Shown: positions 8,938-17,572 of the stretch, in pieces | Layout: every line of letters begins with the position of its first letter | How positions within the stretch are numbered: position 1 is the stretch's first letter | Assembly: GCA_044221315.1 (NCBI GenBank) | Contig: JBGAPK010000013.1 | Span: 1-64,000, forward strand | Direction: 5' to 3' | Length of the DNA stretch: 64,000 bases | Source of the DNA: JAFEBO01 sp044221315 | GTDB taxonomy: Bacteria > Planctomycetota > Phycisphaerae > Phycisphaerales > UBA1924 | Program-made: the position numbers and the translations under genes | Notes under the pieces: generated by a model | What the model was told of the DNA's origin: nothing | The model's database searches: none | Seen by the model: the letters and a program-made list of their open reading frames with translations, nothing else

Positions 8938-8987
8938 GACTGGATCCTTTCTCGATCGAACTTCCGGTTTGGTTTGTCCGGTGTGGG

Positions 8988-9971
8988 CTATCTCTTGGTT
9001 CCGGCGTTCTTCTGGAAGAGCGCGGAGACCGACTGGTTGTTGTGAATGCGATTGATGGCTTCGCCCAGGAGCTTGCTCACGCAGAGCTCGACGAGCTTGT
9101 GCTTGATCGGGGCGACACGCTCGCCCTGAGGGATGGTGTTGGTTACGACAATGCGGGAGATCTGATCAGAGGACAGACGCTCGAGAGCCGGGCCGACGAG
9201 CACGCCGTGTGTCGCGGCGGCGATGACCTGCTTGGCGCCGCGGGACATCACCAGCTTCGCGGCCTCGATCACGGTGCCGGCGGTCGAGATCATGTCGTCG
9301 AACATCAGGACGGTCTTGCTCTCGACCGAGCCGATCAGGTTTCCTGTCGTGACAGTGGACCCGGTGAGGCGGCGTTTGTTAATAATCGCAAGATCGCCCC
9401 CGAGGAGGTTGGCCATGCCCTCGGAAACTTTGACGTTGCCCACGTCCGGGCTGACGAGGCAAAGCTCGCCCAGTTCCTTGCGGATGCTGGAGAAGTACTC
9501 GAGGAAGACGGGTGTTGCCGAAAGGTGGTCGACCGGCAGGTCGAAGAAGCCCTGAATCTGTGCGGCGTGAAGATCAACCGCGAGCACGCGGTCGGCTCCG
9601 GCGGCGGTGATGATGTTGGCGACGAGCTTGGCGGTGATCGGAACTCGCCCCTCGTCCTTGCGATCCTGGCGGGCGTACCCGAAATACGGCGTCACGACCG
9701 TCACGCGAGCGGCCGACGCCCGGCGCAGGCAGTCGATAAACGTGAGCAACTCCATCAGATTGTCGTTCACCGGAGCGCAGGTCGAGATCACGATGTAGCA
9801 GTCGCGGCCGCGAACGTCTTCCTCAAGCTTGACGAGCAACTCGCCGTCGGGGAAAACAACCGTGTGCGAGGCTCCAAGGTCCATCTTCAGATGGGCGCAC
9901 ATCCGCTCGGCGAGCACCCGGCTCGACCGGCCCGCGAAGATCTTGAGTTCGCCGTTCGCGCCTTGATTCAT
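8988..9971 (-). CDS. prs: Ribose-phosphate pyrophosphokinase
   Basis: 327 residues. Makes PRPP from ribose-5-phosphate and ATP for nucleotide, His and Trp synthesis. Recognised by FPDGELLVKL, the flexible loop after YFGYARQDRKD, DLHAAQIQGFFD, and the PRPP-binding loop VLMFDDMISTAGT near residue 215. Usual family length is about 315. ATG 9971 overlaps the stop of the preceding GlmU-like gene by four bases (ATGA), so the two are translationally coupled. The order glmU-prs-rplY-pth equals gcaD-prs-ctc-spoVC of Bacillus. Confidence 0.97.
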   Translation of the reverse strand: MNQGANGELKIFAGRSSRVLAERMCAHLKMDLGASHTVVFPDGELLVKLEEDVRGRDCYIVISTCAPVNDNLMELLTFIDCLRRASAARVTVVTPYFGYARQDRKDEGRVPITAKLVANIITAAGADRVLAVDLHAAQIQGFFDLPVDHLSATPVFLEYFSSIRKELGELCLVSPDVGNVKVSEGMANLLGGDLAIINKRRLTGSTVTTGNLIGSVESKTVLMFDDMISTAGTVIEAAKLVMSRGAKQVIAAATHGVLVGPALERLSSDQISRIVVTNTIPQGERVAPIKHKLVELCVSKLLGEAINRIHNNQSVSALFQKNAGTKR

Positions 9972-10771
9972 CGAGCGGCTCCAGTCGCAAAGGCTTGCGG
10001 AGTTTTGATCGCGGGGCGCGAGCGGTAAATGGCGTCCACCTTCGCGAGATCTTCGAGCGTGTTGATGCTGAGCACGTCCTCGGGCGGCACGGCCTCGATG
10101 ACTTCTACGGACTTGCCCTCGTTCAGGAGGAGGCTCAGCGTGTCGGTGAGGTAGTACTCGCCGCTGACGGGATTGCGCGTGACACCCTTGAGCGCACGGA
10201 ACAGATCGGCCGTATTGAAGCAGTAATAGGAAGGATTGACTTCCTTGATCGCGAGTTGTTCGGGCGTGCAATTCTTCTGCTCGACGATGGCTTTGAATCG
10301 ACCGTCGGCGCCCCGCCAGATGCGCCCGTAACCGCTGGCGTCGTCGAGCACCGCGGTGGCGAGCGTGGCGCTGGCGTGCTTGTCGCGGTGGCGCTTCAGC
10401 ACTTTTTCGAGCGTGGCGAGGCGGATGAGCGGGCCGTCGCCGCAGAGAACGAACGTGTCGCCCGGATAGCCCGCGGCGCGGAAGACCTCCTCGGAACACT
10501 GCACCGCGTGGCCGGTGCCGAACTGCGGCTCCTGCACGGCGAACTCGACGTTGTAGCCCTTCAATGCCGCGCGAACGTCTTCCTGCTTGTACCCGACGAC
10601 CGCGACGATGCGTTTGCATCCGGCGGCGAGGCAGGCGTCCACCACCGCGCAGACCATCGGCCGCCCGCCGATCGGATGAACGACCTTGGGCAGATCGCTC
10701 TTCATGCGCGTCCCCTTGCCGGCGGCGAGGATGATGGCGGAGGGCGCGGAATTGGTGGATGAAGTGGTCAT
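9968..10771 (-). CDS. UDP-N-acetylglucosamine pyrophosphorylase domain protein (GlmU N-terminal type)
   Basis: 267 residues; a sugar-nucleotide transferase of the GlmU uridyltransferase kind. The signature loop LAAGKGTRMKSDLPKV is near residue 15-30, with HPIGGRPM, QFGTGHAV and the metal-binding GDGPLI. Full-length GlmU is about 450 residues and carries a left-handed beta-helix acetyltransferase domain; that domain is missing here and the gene ends cleanly in an ATGA overlap with prs. Either this organism uses a one-domain enzyme with a separate acetyltransferase, or the protein serves another UTP-sugar. I chose ATG 10771; the frame stays open to 10843 but would run into the tRNA-Gln region. 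Confidence 0.88.
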   Translation of the reverse strand: MTTSSTNSAPSAIILAAGKGTRMKSDLPKVVHPIGGRPMVCAVVDACLAAGCKRIVAVVGYKQEDVRAALKGYNVEFAVQEPQFGTGHAVQCSEEVFRAAGYPGDTFVLCGDGPLIRLATLEKVLKRHRDKHASATLATAVLDDASGYGRIWRGADGRFKAIVEQKNCTPEQLAIKEVNPSYYCFNTADLFRALKGVTRNPVSGEYYLTDTLSLLLNEGKSVEVIEAVPPEDVLSINTLEDLAKVDAIYRSRPAIKTPQAFATGAAR

Positions 10772-10814
10772 CGTTGCTTTGGCGGCGCCCGCAGCGCAAG
10801 CCCGGAAAGGGAAG

Positions 10815-10885
10815 CTGGGCGACAAGGATTCGAACCTTGACAAACAGAACCAAAATCTGCTGTGCTACCGTTACACCATCGCCCA
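10815..10885 (-). tRNA. trnQ: tRNA-Gln (anticodon TTG)
   Basis: 71 nt cloverleaf. The acceptor TGGGCGA pairs with TCGCCCA, followed by discriminator G. The anticodon stem GCAGA/TCTGT encloses loop TTTTGGT with anticodon TTG. The T arm is CAAGG-TTCGAAT-CCTTG. CCA is not encoded. Lies directly upstream of the GlmU-like gene on the same strand. Confidence 0.95.
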
Positions 10886-11249
10886 GTAAACTGCGTGTAT
10901 CCGCGCTTCTGGTGGTGTGACTCCCGTCAAAGACTCCTTGCGTTCTTCGCCTGCCAGCCCTTCCGGGTTTGAGGCGTGTTCACCAACGGACGGACCATTC
11001 GCGGTCCCGTCCCCGGCGATCGATCGCAAGGTGCGGAAGCCGCGGCAACAGATGTCCCAAGGCGGATGCCCGGGGACGGGAGCTGGACTTTCCATCAGCC
11101 GCGATGGGAAAGCCCCAAACCACGCCTCGGCCCAAAGTCCGGAAATCCGGGGGGCGTCCGTCGTGGTCGGCTCCGAAGGGGGCAAGTCTAGGTCGGTTTG
11201 CCGATGGAGGTCCACTGAGGGAAGGCTCGGAGGAACCCGTCCGGACGGT
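10886..11249. other. Intergenic region with long inverted repeat
   Basis: 364 bases between tRNA-Gln and the DUF3303 gene, with no credible coding frame. A perfect 12-bp inverted repeat (TCCCGTCCCCGG at 11005-11016, CCGGGGACGGGA at 11070-11081) encloses 53 bases that can themselves pair in part. No T run follows on either strand, so it does not look like a terminator. It may be a structured RNA or a 3' end; identity unknown. Confidence 0.45.
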
Positions 11250-11537
11250 TCAGGAATGTCCGGCCTTGGCCCGGGCCTCCCAGTACTCACTCGAGGTCAC
11301 GACGGGGATGACCTCGAAATTGACAAGGTCGCTCCAGTTGCTGGTCCATTGATTAATCAGGGACCGGGAGGACGCTTCCATGACCTGAAAGCAGCGACCG
11401 GAGTCGGGTTCCAACCAACTGCCCTGATAGGTGACGCCGTCGGGCATGAGCCTGCCGCGGGATTTGAACCGCTCGCCGACCTTGTCGGCCATGCCCGGCT
11501 TGAACTGTTCGATGACCATGAAGAGCATTGCTTGCAT
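11250..11537 (-). CDS. DUF3303 family protein
   Basis: 95 residues. Pattern seen: MLFMVIEQFKPG at the start, FKSRGRLMPDGV, a SWLEPDSGRCFQVMEA block, then a WSDLVNFEVIPV block near the end. This matches the small DUF3303 family (ferredoxin-like fold, function unknown). The start may be 11537 or the internal ATG at 11528. It is the last gene of a minus-strand run after the SNF2 and SWIM genes, with a 54-base gap. Confidence 0.8.
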   Translation of the reverse strand: MQAMLFMVIEQFKPGMADKVGERFKSRGRLMPDGVTYQGSWLEPDSGRCFQVMEASSRSLINQWTSNWSDLVNFEVIPVVTSSEYWEARAKAGHS

Positions 11538-11591
11538 ACGGCGCGCGAGCCCGATCGGGTTCGCCAGTGTTTCAAGCCGGACGGCTCGCTT

Positions 11592-12692
11592 TCACTCTGA
11601 TGCCGATTCGTCGGGGGCTGGTTCGGGCTGAATGGGCGGCAGGCCGCGCTCTTCGCGGATCACCGCCTCGCTGATGACCTCGTAGCAAGAGGCCAACAAC
11701 CCGACGAGCGGGAACGTGGCTGTCGGTGGGGCGTCTCGCCCGGGAATTGCGGCAAGCGGACTCGGGCCCAAGCGCCGGAGCAGCGGATGGCTGACCGGGG
11801 GCGGCTCGATGGGCGCTTCCAGGTTTTCCACGTCGGGCGGGAGTTCCCAAAAATCGCGGGTGGCTTCGAAGACAACGGGGCCGGTATCGGACACACCCGG
11901 AACGCGACCCGCGTACACCGAAGGGTTGGTCTTGGACGAGTTGGCGATGGCGCGGCTGTGGCGCAGACGCTCGAGAAGTTCCTGCCCGTCGAGGCCACGG
12001 AACTTGAACATGAGGAATGGGTCGCTGGAGAGCCGCTGCGCGAGGATGTAGGCGGCGCACGCGGCGTGCTTGCACCAGGCGGCGGGCGCCGCGGTTTCTC
12101 CGGCGGCGGCTTTCGCGTGCCCGACCCGCTCCTCGGCCTGGAAATCGGCGCAGGTGCAAGAGACTCCGACCTCGGAGGCGTCGGTCGGAAAGAGCTTGAG
12201 CCCGAGCGGAACAAAGACCTCCTCGATATTGGTCGGCAGGTCGCCCGCGAGCAGCTTCGCGGCGTAGACGGCCTGATCGGTCATGACGCCGACGACCTTC
12301 TCCCACTGATCTGGCGAGTGCGTCGCGATCGTGAGTCGCGTCTGGTACGCGCGTTCGGCCCGGCCCTGAATAAGCGCGACGACGGCGCCCGGCTCCACGT
12401 TCAGCGACTTGGTCTGGCCGAGTGACGCGTACTCAAGCCCCTCGACCGACCGCTTTCCGGGCGCTGCCTGCTCGATAATGCGGACCCATCGCTGCGCCGC
12501 CCAGCTGTCGGACCAGAGCGAGGCCTGTTCGGCGGTCGAAATCTTGAGGCCGCCACGAACGCGCCGGGGCTTCAGGGGCAGCGGCTTTGGCGCGCGGGTG
12601 TACGGCTGGGGGCGTTGCGTCTGGAGCGAGGGCGGAATGCCCGGCTTGCCCGGGGAGGGCTGAGAGGAACCGGGATTGGGGAACATGGACAT
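11592..12692 (-). CDS. SWIM zinc-finger protein
   Basis: 366 residues. A CxC (SCTCADF, near residue 179) and a CxH (WCKHAA, about 28 residues later) form the CxCx(n)CxH signature of the SWIM domain, a DNA- or protein-binding zinc finger. The amino terminus is Pro-rich and the carboxy terminus acidic; a domain around residues 55-130 is typical of bacterial SWIM proteins next to SNF2 helicases. It starts 3 bases after the SNF2 stop, so the two are an operon and probably act as one complex in DNA metabolism (inference). Confidence 0.87.
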   Translation of the reverse strand: MSMFPNPGSSQPSPGKPGIPPSLQTQRPQPYTRAPKPLPLKPRRVRGGLKISTAEQASLWSDSWAAQRWVRIIEQAAPGKRSVEGLEYASLGQTKSLNVEPGAVVALIQGRAERAYQTRLTIATHSPDQWEKVVGVMTDQAVYAAKLLAGDLPTNIEEVFVPLGLKLFPTDASEVGVSCTCADFQAEERVGHAKAAAGETAAPAAWCKHAACAAYILAQRLSSDPFLMFKFRGLDGQELLERLRHSRAIANSSKTNPSVYAGRVPGVSDTGPVVFEATRDFWELPPDVENLEAPIEPPPVSHPLLRRLGPSPLAAIPGRDAPPTATFPLVGLLASCYEVISEAVIREERGLPPIQPEPAPDESASE

Positions 12693-12695
12693 GGA

Positions 12696-15600
12696 TCAGG
12701 GCTCGTCGACGATGGCGTCGTTGCGGAGGGTGAGCAGTTCGCGGAGTTGCGTTGTATCGAGTTCGGTGAGCCAGCGCTCGCCGGAGCCGATGATGTTTTC
12801 GGCCAGTTCGGTCTTGGATTCGATCATCTGGTCGATGCGTTCTTCGAGGGTGCCACGCACCACGAACTTGTGCACCTGCACGGTGCGGGTCTGTCCGATG
12901 CGATAGGCGCGGTCGGTGGCCTGGTTCTCGACGGCGGGGTTCCACCAGCGGTCGAAGTGGAAGACGTGGCTTGCGGCGGTGAGATTGAGTCCGACGCCGC
13001 CGGCCTTGAGGCTGATGAGCAGGATGGGGTTCTTGCCGGTGGCCTTCTGGAAATCCTCAACGAGTTGAACGCGGTCCTTCTGGGTCGTGCCGCCGTGGAG
13101 GAAGAGAATTTCCTTGTCGAGGTGATGGCGGAGCATGGCGCGGAGCAGATTGCCCATCTGGCGGAACTGCGTAAAGACGATGGCCTGATCGCCCTCGGCG
13201 AGGACTTCCTCGAGCATCTCGAGCAGGCGGATGCACTTGCCGCTGCGCTCGGCCTTGGGGGGCGCGAGGCCGCCGTCCGCCCAGTCTTTGAGGAGCTGGG
13301 AGGGATGGTTGCAGATCTGCTTGAGCTTGATGAGCGCGGAGAGCACCAGGCCGCGGCGCTGGATGCCCTCGCTGCGCTCGACCTCGGCGAGCATTCGCTG
13401 GACGCACTGCTCGTAGAGCGTGGCCTGCTCGTTTGTGAGAGGGCAGTATTCCTTGCTCTCGACTTTCTCGGGGAGATCGGCGACGACTGTTGGATCGCTC
13501 TTGAGGCGTCGGAGAATGAACGGGCGGACGAGACCCTTGAGCTGCTCCAGCTTGGCCCGGTCGCGGTAGCGCTCGATGCCGACCGAGAAGCGCTGACGGA
13601 ATGAGCCGGCCGATCCAAGGTAGCCCGGATTGAGAAAGTCCATGATCGACCAGAGCTCGCTGAGGCGGTTCTCGACCGGCGTGCCGGTGAGCGCAACGCG
13701 CCTTTGAGCGGCGATGGAGCGCACCGCCTGGCTCTGCTTGGCGCCGGGGTTCTTGATGTATTGGGCTTCGTCCAACACGAGGCGCCCCCACTCCACCTTG
13801 GTGAGCAGCTCGCGGTCGCGGTGCGCGAGGGAATAGGTCGTGACCACCATGTCGCTGGCGCGGGCCCTTTGGACAAACGCGTCTTCGTTCAGGCGGTCGG
13901 CCCCGTGGTGCACGAGGAGGTTCAACTCCGGGCAGAAGCGGGCCGTCTCGTGAATCCAGTTTCCGACGACGGACATCGGGACGACGAGCAGGGTTGGCGA
14001 AACCACCGGCTGCGGGGCACCGGGCGTGAGTTTGGCGCGGAGTTCGGTCATCTGCTCGCGCTCAAAGGCGAGCAGGGCGAGGAGCTGGATGGTCTTGCCC
14101 AGCCCCATGTCGTCGGCGAGGCAGAGGCCCAGGCCGGCGCGCTCGAGGAACGCCATCCAGGAAACGCCACGCACCTGATAGGGACGGAGTGTTCCGTGGA
14201 AGCGCTCCGGCGGCTTGATGGTCTCGAGCTGGTGCGTTGCCGCCTCGGCATTCATGAGCGCCGCGACCCAGCCGGTCGCTTCAAGGCCGGTGATCTGGAC
14301 GCCGGTCTCGCGAGGGTCGGTGCCGTAGGCGATCCGCAGCGCGTCCGCGACTTTCATCTCGCCGCCCGGATTCTCGCGGACGAACTTGATGGCGCTCTGC
14401 ACGTCCTCGGGGCGGACCTCGATCCAGCGGCCGTTGATTTTGACGAGCGGGCTTTTGCGGGAGGCGAGCTTCTCGAATTCCGAAAGCGAGAGCGTCGTTT
14501 CTCCGAGGGCGATCTCCCAGCGGTAGCGGACGAGGGCTCCCATGCCCAGGGTTGGGCCGGACGCGGTGCTTCCCGAACCGGCGTTTGCGGCCATCATCTC
14601 GCCCATGGTGTCGCTATCGAGGCGGAGCCGGACGCCGAGCTTGGCGAGGGGCGAATCCCACCAGTCCGGGGTCTGCACGCCGAAACCCTGCTCCTGCAGA
14701 ACGGGCGAGAATTCCCGGAGGAACTGGTACGCCTGACGCGTGGAGAGCTCGACGCTGGTTGGCTCGGAATCCTCGAGCGCTTTTTCGAGCCGGTTGTAGA
14801 TGCGGCTGGAGCGCCCGAGCTCGCCGAGCAGAAGCTCCTGAGGCGAGTCAATGCGCTTGCCCTCGATCGTCATCGAGTCGCCGGTGAGAGCCCAGAGATC
14901 GGAGGAATCGACGATGAGCGCCGGACGATCGACGCTCTGAAGATGGAAGGAGAGCGTCCAGAGCGCTTCGTCCTCGCCCTCATCCGGCAGTGGTTCGTTG
15001 AGCTTGAGCAGCAGGCGCCATGCCGAACTGGCGCCGCGTTCCTCCAGGCCGCCGATCCATTGGCGAACGCGCCGGGCCAGTTCCTGTCCCCGGGCGTTGG
15101 TGGCGTTCACCGCGTTGTCGGTCGCGAGCAGGCCCTTAAGCCAAGCAACATGCAGGTCGGTCGCCGAGTCTTTCTCGCCGACGGATGAGTAGAAGTCCTC
15201 CCGCGTGAGGGCGGCGCGGCACTGGGAATCGAGCACGCGCCAGAGGAAGTCCTCGATCAGGGGCCAAGGCTGATGCTCGAAGGCATCAACGGCGGCACGC
15301 GCGATGGCGGGCATGCCCTTTACAAGCGCCGCGACGCGCTCCGCGGTCCGTTCGTCGCTCAGCCAGGGCTGCCACAGGCCGCGGAATTCGCCCGGTCCGT
15401 GCTGCGAAACCATGGGGACGAATCGCTGCTGGGCGAGCAGGCTGCGCACCAGCCGGAGCGCGGCGCCGAAGAAGACGACCGACGATCCGATGAGCAGGGG
15501 CTTTGCCGCACTTGCCCCGTCGGAGCGTGGCGAATCATCGAGAAGTGCATCGACCGCGACGGGCGTGAGCACGGCCGGGATCACCACCGCGGGGACACGA

Positions 15601-15944
15601 ACTCGCATCAGGGAAAGATCACCATCAACCCGCAGGGCGATTGCACGCGCGAGGTGCGAACTTGGCTGCACCGTGCCCGCCACGGCCGGAAGATCGAGCG
15701 TGATGACCGAATCCCGAACGCCGGTCGAGGGATCCGCGACGATCCCGAGGCGCTGTCGGATCGCCGCCAGATCGAGCGCAAGAGGATGCTCACCCTCCGC
15801 GTGCTGAACCGGCGCGGCGAGTTTCGAGCCGTCTTCGCCCCAGACCGCGAGCGCCGGATGCGGGCGCACCGCACCCTCGGCGTCTTGAAGGTCCGCCTCA
15901 CCAACCGCACCCACCGTCCATGCCGCGTGAATTACGTGGAGCAA
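12696..15944 (-). CDS. SNF2-family DEAD/DEAH ATP-dependent helicase
   Basis: 1082 residues. The amino-terminal half (about 1-570) is the bacterial SNF2_N-associated region; the ATPase core follows, with motif I ADDMGLGKT near 609-617, motif II DEAQ near 722, motif III LTGTPVENR, and C-terminal motifs including SLKAGGVGLNLTAA and HRxxRIGQ-like RAYRIGQT. It resembles RapA/HepA-related bacterial Swi2/Snf2 translocases. The start is TTG 15944, supported by AGGAG five bases upstream. The gene lies 67 bases after tRNA-Lys and overlaps none of it. It is coupled to the SWIM gene. Confidence 0.93.
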   Translation of the reverse strand: MLHVIHAAWTVGAVGEADLQDAEGAVRPHPALAVWGEDGSKLAAPVQHAEGEHPLALDLAAIRQRLGIVADPSTGVRDSVITLDLPAVAGTVQPSSHLARAIALRVDGDLSLMRVRVPAVVIPAVLTPVAVDALLDDSPRSDGASAAKPLLIGSSVVFFGAALRLVRSLLAQQRFVPMVSQHGPGEFRGLWQPWLSDERTAERVAALVKGMPAIARAAVDAFEHQPWPLIEDFLWRVLDSQCRAALTREDFYSSVGEKDSATDLHVAWLKGLLATDNAVNATNARGQELARRVRQWIGGLEERGASSAWRLLLKLNEPLPDEGEDEALWTLSFHLQSVDRPALIVDSSDLWALTGDSMTIEGKRIDSPQELLLGELGRSSRIYNRLEKALEDSEPTSVELSTRQAYQFLREFSPVLQEQGFGVQTPDWWDSPLAKLGVRLRLDSDTMGEMMAANAGSGSTASGPTLGMGALVRYRWEIALGETTLSLSEFEKLASRKSPLVKINGRWIEVRPEDVQSAIKFVRENPGGEMKVADALRIAYGTDPRETGVQITGLEATGWVAALMNAEAATHQLETIKPPERFHGTLRPYQVRGVSWMAFLERAGLGLCLADDMGLGKTIQLLALLAFEREQMTELRAKLTPGAPQPVVSPTLLVVPMSVVGNWIHETARFCPELNLLVHHGADRLNEDAFVQRARASDMVVTTYSLAHRDRELLTKVEWGRLVLDEAQYIKNPGAKQSQAVRSIAAQRRVALTGTPVENRLSELWSIMDFLNPGYLGSAGSFRQRFSVGIERYRDRAKLEQLKGLVRPFILRRLKSDPTVVADLPEKVESKEYCPLTNEQATLYEQCVQRMLAEVERSEGIQRRGLVLSALIKLKQICNHPSQLLKDWADGGLAPPKAERSGKCIRLLEMLEEVLAEGDQAIVFTQFRQMGNLLRAMLRHHLDKEILFLHGGTTQKDRVQLVEDFQKATGKNPILLISLKAGGVGLNLTAASHVFHFDRWWNPAVENQATDRAYRIGQTRTVQVHKFVVRGTLEERIDQMIESKTELAENIIGSGERWLTELDTTQLRELLTLRNDAIVDEP

Positions 15945-15993
15945 CCTTTCTCCTCGCCGGTCGCCGTATGCGCGACGCGGACCGTCCTTGATG

Positions 15994-16010
15994 TGGCCCC
16001 GCAGGGGCCA
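15994..16010. other. Short perfect hairpin after tRNA-Lys
   Basis: A 7-bp perfect stem (TGGCCCC at 15994-16000, GGGGCCA at 16004-16010) with a GCA loop begins one base after the tRNA-Lys 3' end on the minus strand. There is no T run. It could aid 3' processing of the tRNA or attenuate transcription into the SNF2 gene; both are inference. Confidence 0.4.
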
Positions 16011-16011
16011 A

Positions 16012-16084
16012 TGAGGGCGCAGGGACTCGAACCCTGGACCTACGGCTTAAAAGGCCGCTGCTCTACCAACTGAGCTACGCCCTC
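16012..16084 (-). tRNA. trnK: tRNA-Lys (anticodon TTT)
   Basis: 73 nt cloverleaf. The acceptor GAGGGCG pairs with CGCCCTC, discriminator A. The anticodon stem GCGGC/GCCGT encloses loop CTTTTAA with anticodon TTT. The T arm CAGGG-TTCGAGT-CCCTG is standard. CCA is not encoded. Confidence 0.96.
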
Positions 16085-16229
16085 GCACAAACTCGCGACC
16101 GATGACGGGGCGGCGCTTGCCGCCCGCGACAGTCGGACGTGTCCTGTTCGGGACCAAGAGGTAATGGTACGCGCGAGTCCGCGGATTTGGAATGTGCATC
16201 AGAAGAAAGGCCGAAAGACCGCGATCGGA

Positions 16230-17486
16230 TCAGGCGGAGGCACTGGCGGGCAGCAAGCCCTTGAGGAGTACGGCGTTGCGGGCGCTGGCGCCTTTGTTGG
16301 CCATCACGGCAGTTCGGGCCGCGATTCCCAACCGTTCCCGCTCCGCCGGATCGGCGAGGAGATCAGAAAGCGCGGCGAGGAGCTCATCGCGGGCGACGAT
16401 TCGAATGGCTTCGGCATGCCTCAGCGTTTGAACGATCTGGGCGAAGTCGCCGAAACTCGGGCCGATGATGACGGGCTTGCCGAGTGCAGCGGGCTCGATC
16501 GGATCGGACCCGAAAAGATCAAAGAACGATCGCCCCACCACCACGACGTCGGCGAGCGAGTAGGCGGTGCGAAGCTCCCCGATGCTGTCCAGTAGGAACC
16601 GGCCGGTTGTACTGATGGCGCTGGGGGTGTCCTTCGTGCGCGAACGCCGGACGCACCCCGGCAACGCAGCGGCGGCCTCATCAAATCGCTCTGGCTTGCG
16701 GGGTGCGCACAGAAGCTGGACCTTGGAGGGACAGGCCAGGTGCAGGAGCGCCTCTTCACCCGGGCCGGTGCTGCCGGCGACGATAAGCGGCCGTTCGCGG
16801 TCAATGCCCAGGTCGGCCGCCAATTCCTCCGCGCCGGGGACCGGTCCGTGGGAAACGTGCGCGGCGTCCCATTTCATGGTGCCGGTCACGCTGACCCGAG
16901 CGGGAGCAACTCCCATGCCGCGGAACCGCGCGGCATAGTCCTCGTCCTGTGCCGCGACAAAGGCGAGGCGCGAGAACGTACGTCCGAGCACGCGACGGAT
17001 CTTGCGGTAGCCGCGGAAGGAGCGTTCGCTCAGGCGGCCGTTGATGACGCCGACGGGGATAGCGCGGCGCTCGCACATTTTGATGAAGTTGGGCCAGACT
17101 TCGAGTTCGACGAGACCCACGGCATCCGGCCGCACAGCGTCAAGGAATCGCGAGACGCTTCGGGAGAGGTCGAGCGGGTAGCGGAGGACGAGTGCCTGCT
17201 CGGAAAAAAGGTGCTTCGCGCGTGCGAGGCCGGTATCGGTGCCTGCGGTGATGACGAGTTCGACGGGTTCTTCGCCCGGGCCCGTCGCCGCGAGCAGCGG
17301 CACGAGATGTCGGAGCGCGTTCACCTCGCCGACCGAAACGGCGTGCAGCATGAGCCGCCTCGAGGTCTTTCGGGGGATCTCCCCGACGTGCCCGAGCCGC
17401 TGCATCCAGCCCCCCCGCTGCTTGCGCAGGAGCCAGGGGGAAAGGGCGGCGCCGCCGGTGATGTAGAGGAAGTCGAATGCGTTCAC
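16230..17486 (-). CDS. waaA: 3-deoxy-D-manno-octulosonic acid (Kdo) transferase
   Basis: 418 residues. Transfers Kdo from CMP-Kdo to lipid A precursor at the inner membrane. A membrane-inserting amino terminus (about 4-20) is followed by HAVSVGEVNAL with the catalytic Glu of GT30 enzymes, ELEVWPNFI, NGRLSERSFRGY, the VTGTMKWDA linker, and the C-terminal nucleotide-sugar site (SDPIEPAALGKPVIIGP). The start is GTG 17486. It lacks an upstream Shine-Dalgarno because a palindromic repeat module ends 6 bases before it. With kdsA 2.4 kb away this supports Kdo-containing LPS. Confidence 0.93.
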   Translation of the reverse strand: MNAFDFLYITGGAALSPWLLRKQRGGWMQRLGHVGEIPRKTSRRLMLHAVSVGEVNALRHLVPLLAATGPGEEPVELVITAGTDTGLARAKHLFSEQALVLRYPLDLSRSVSRFLDAVRPDAVGLVELEVWPNFIKMCERRAIPVGVINGRLSERSFRGYRKIRRVLGRTFSRLAFVAAQDEDYAARFRGMGVAPARVSVTGTMKWDAAHVSHGPVPGAEELAADLGIDRERPLIVAGSTGPGEEALLHLACPSKVQLLCAPRKPERFDEAAAALPGCVRRSRTKDTPSAISTTGRFLLDSIGELRTAYSLADVVVVGRSFFDLFGSDPIEPAALGKPVIIGPSFGDFAQIVQTLRHAEAIRIVARDELLAALSDLLADPAERERLGIAARTAVMANKGASARNAVLLKGLLPASASA

Positions 17487-17492
17487 GGCTGG

Positions 17493-17560
17493 GGTGGCAC
17501 CGCTCTCCAGAGCGGTGAATGGATGATCCTGCGATCGCTGGTCTGGAGACCAGTGCCACC
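17493..17560. repeat. Composite palindromic repeat between tRNA-Val and waaA
   Basis: The outer inverted arms GGTGGCAC (17493-17500) and GTGCCACC (17553-17560) enclose two small palindromes: CACCGCTCT-CC-AGAGCGGTG (17498-17517) and CTGGTCT-GG-AGACCAG (17538-17553). The nested symmetrical design looks like a dispersed palindromic repeat rather than a terminator. It occupies the 5' region of waaA. Confidence 0.75.
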
Positions 17561-17572
17561 AGAAAAGGCCAA

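Noticed and set aside
11041..11120. Possible RNase P RNA (a GGAAAGTCC stretch on the minus strand)
   Set aside because: Only this short match is present; the other conserved RNase P blocks are absent.
15994..16010. Intrinsic terminator of tRNA-Lys
   Set aside because: The stem is good but no T run follows on the minus strand; reported only as a hairpin.
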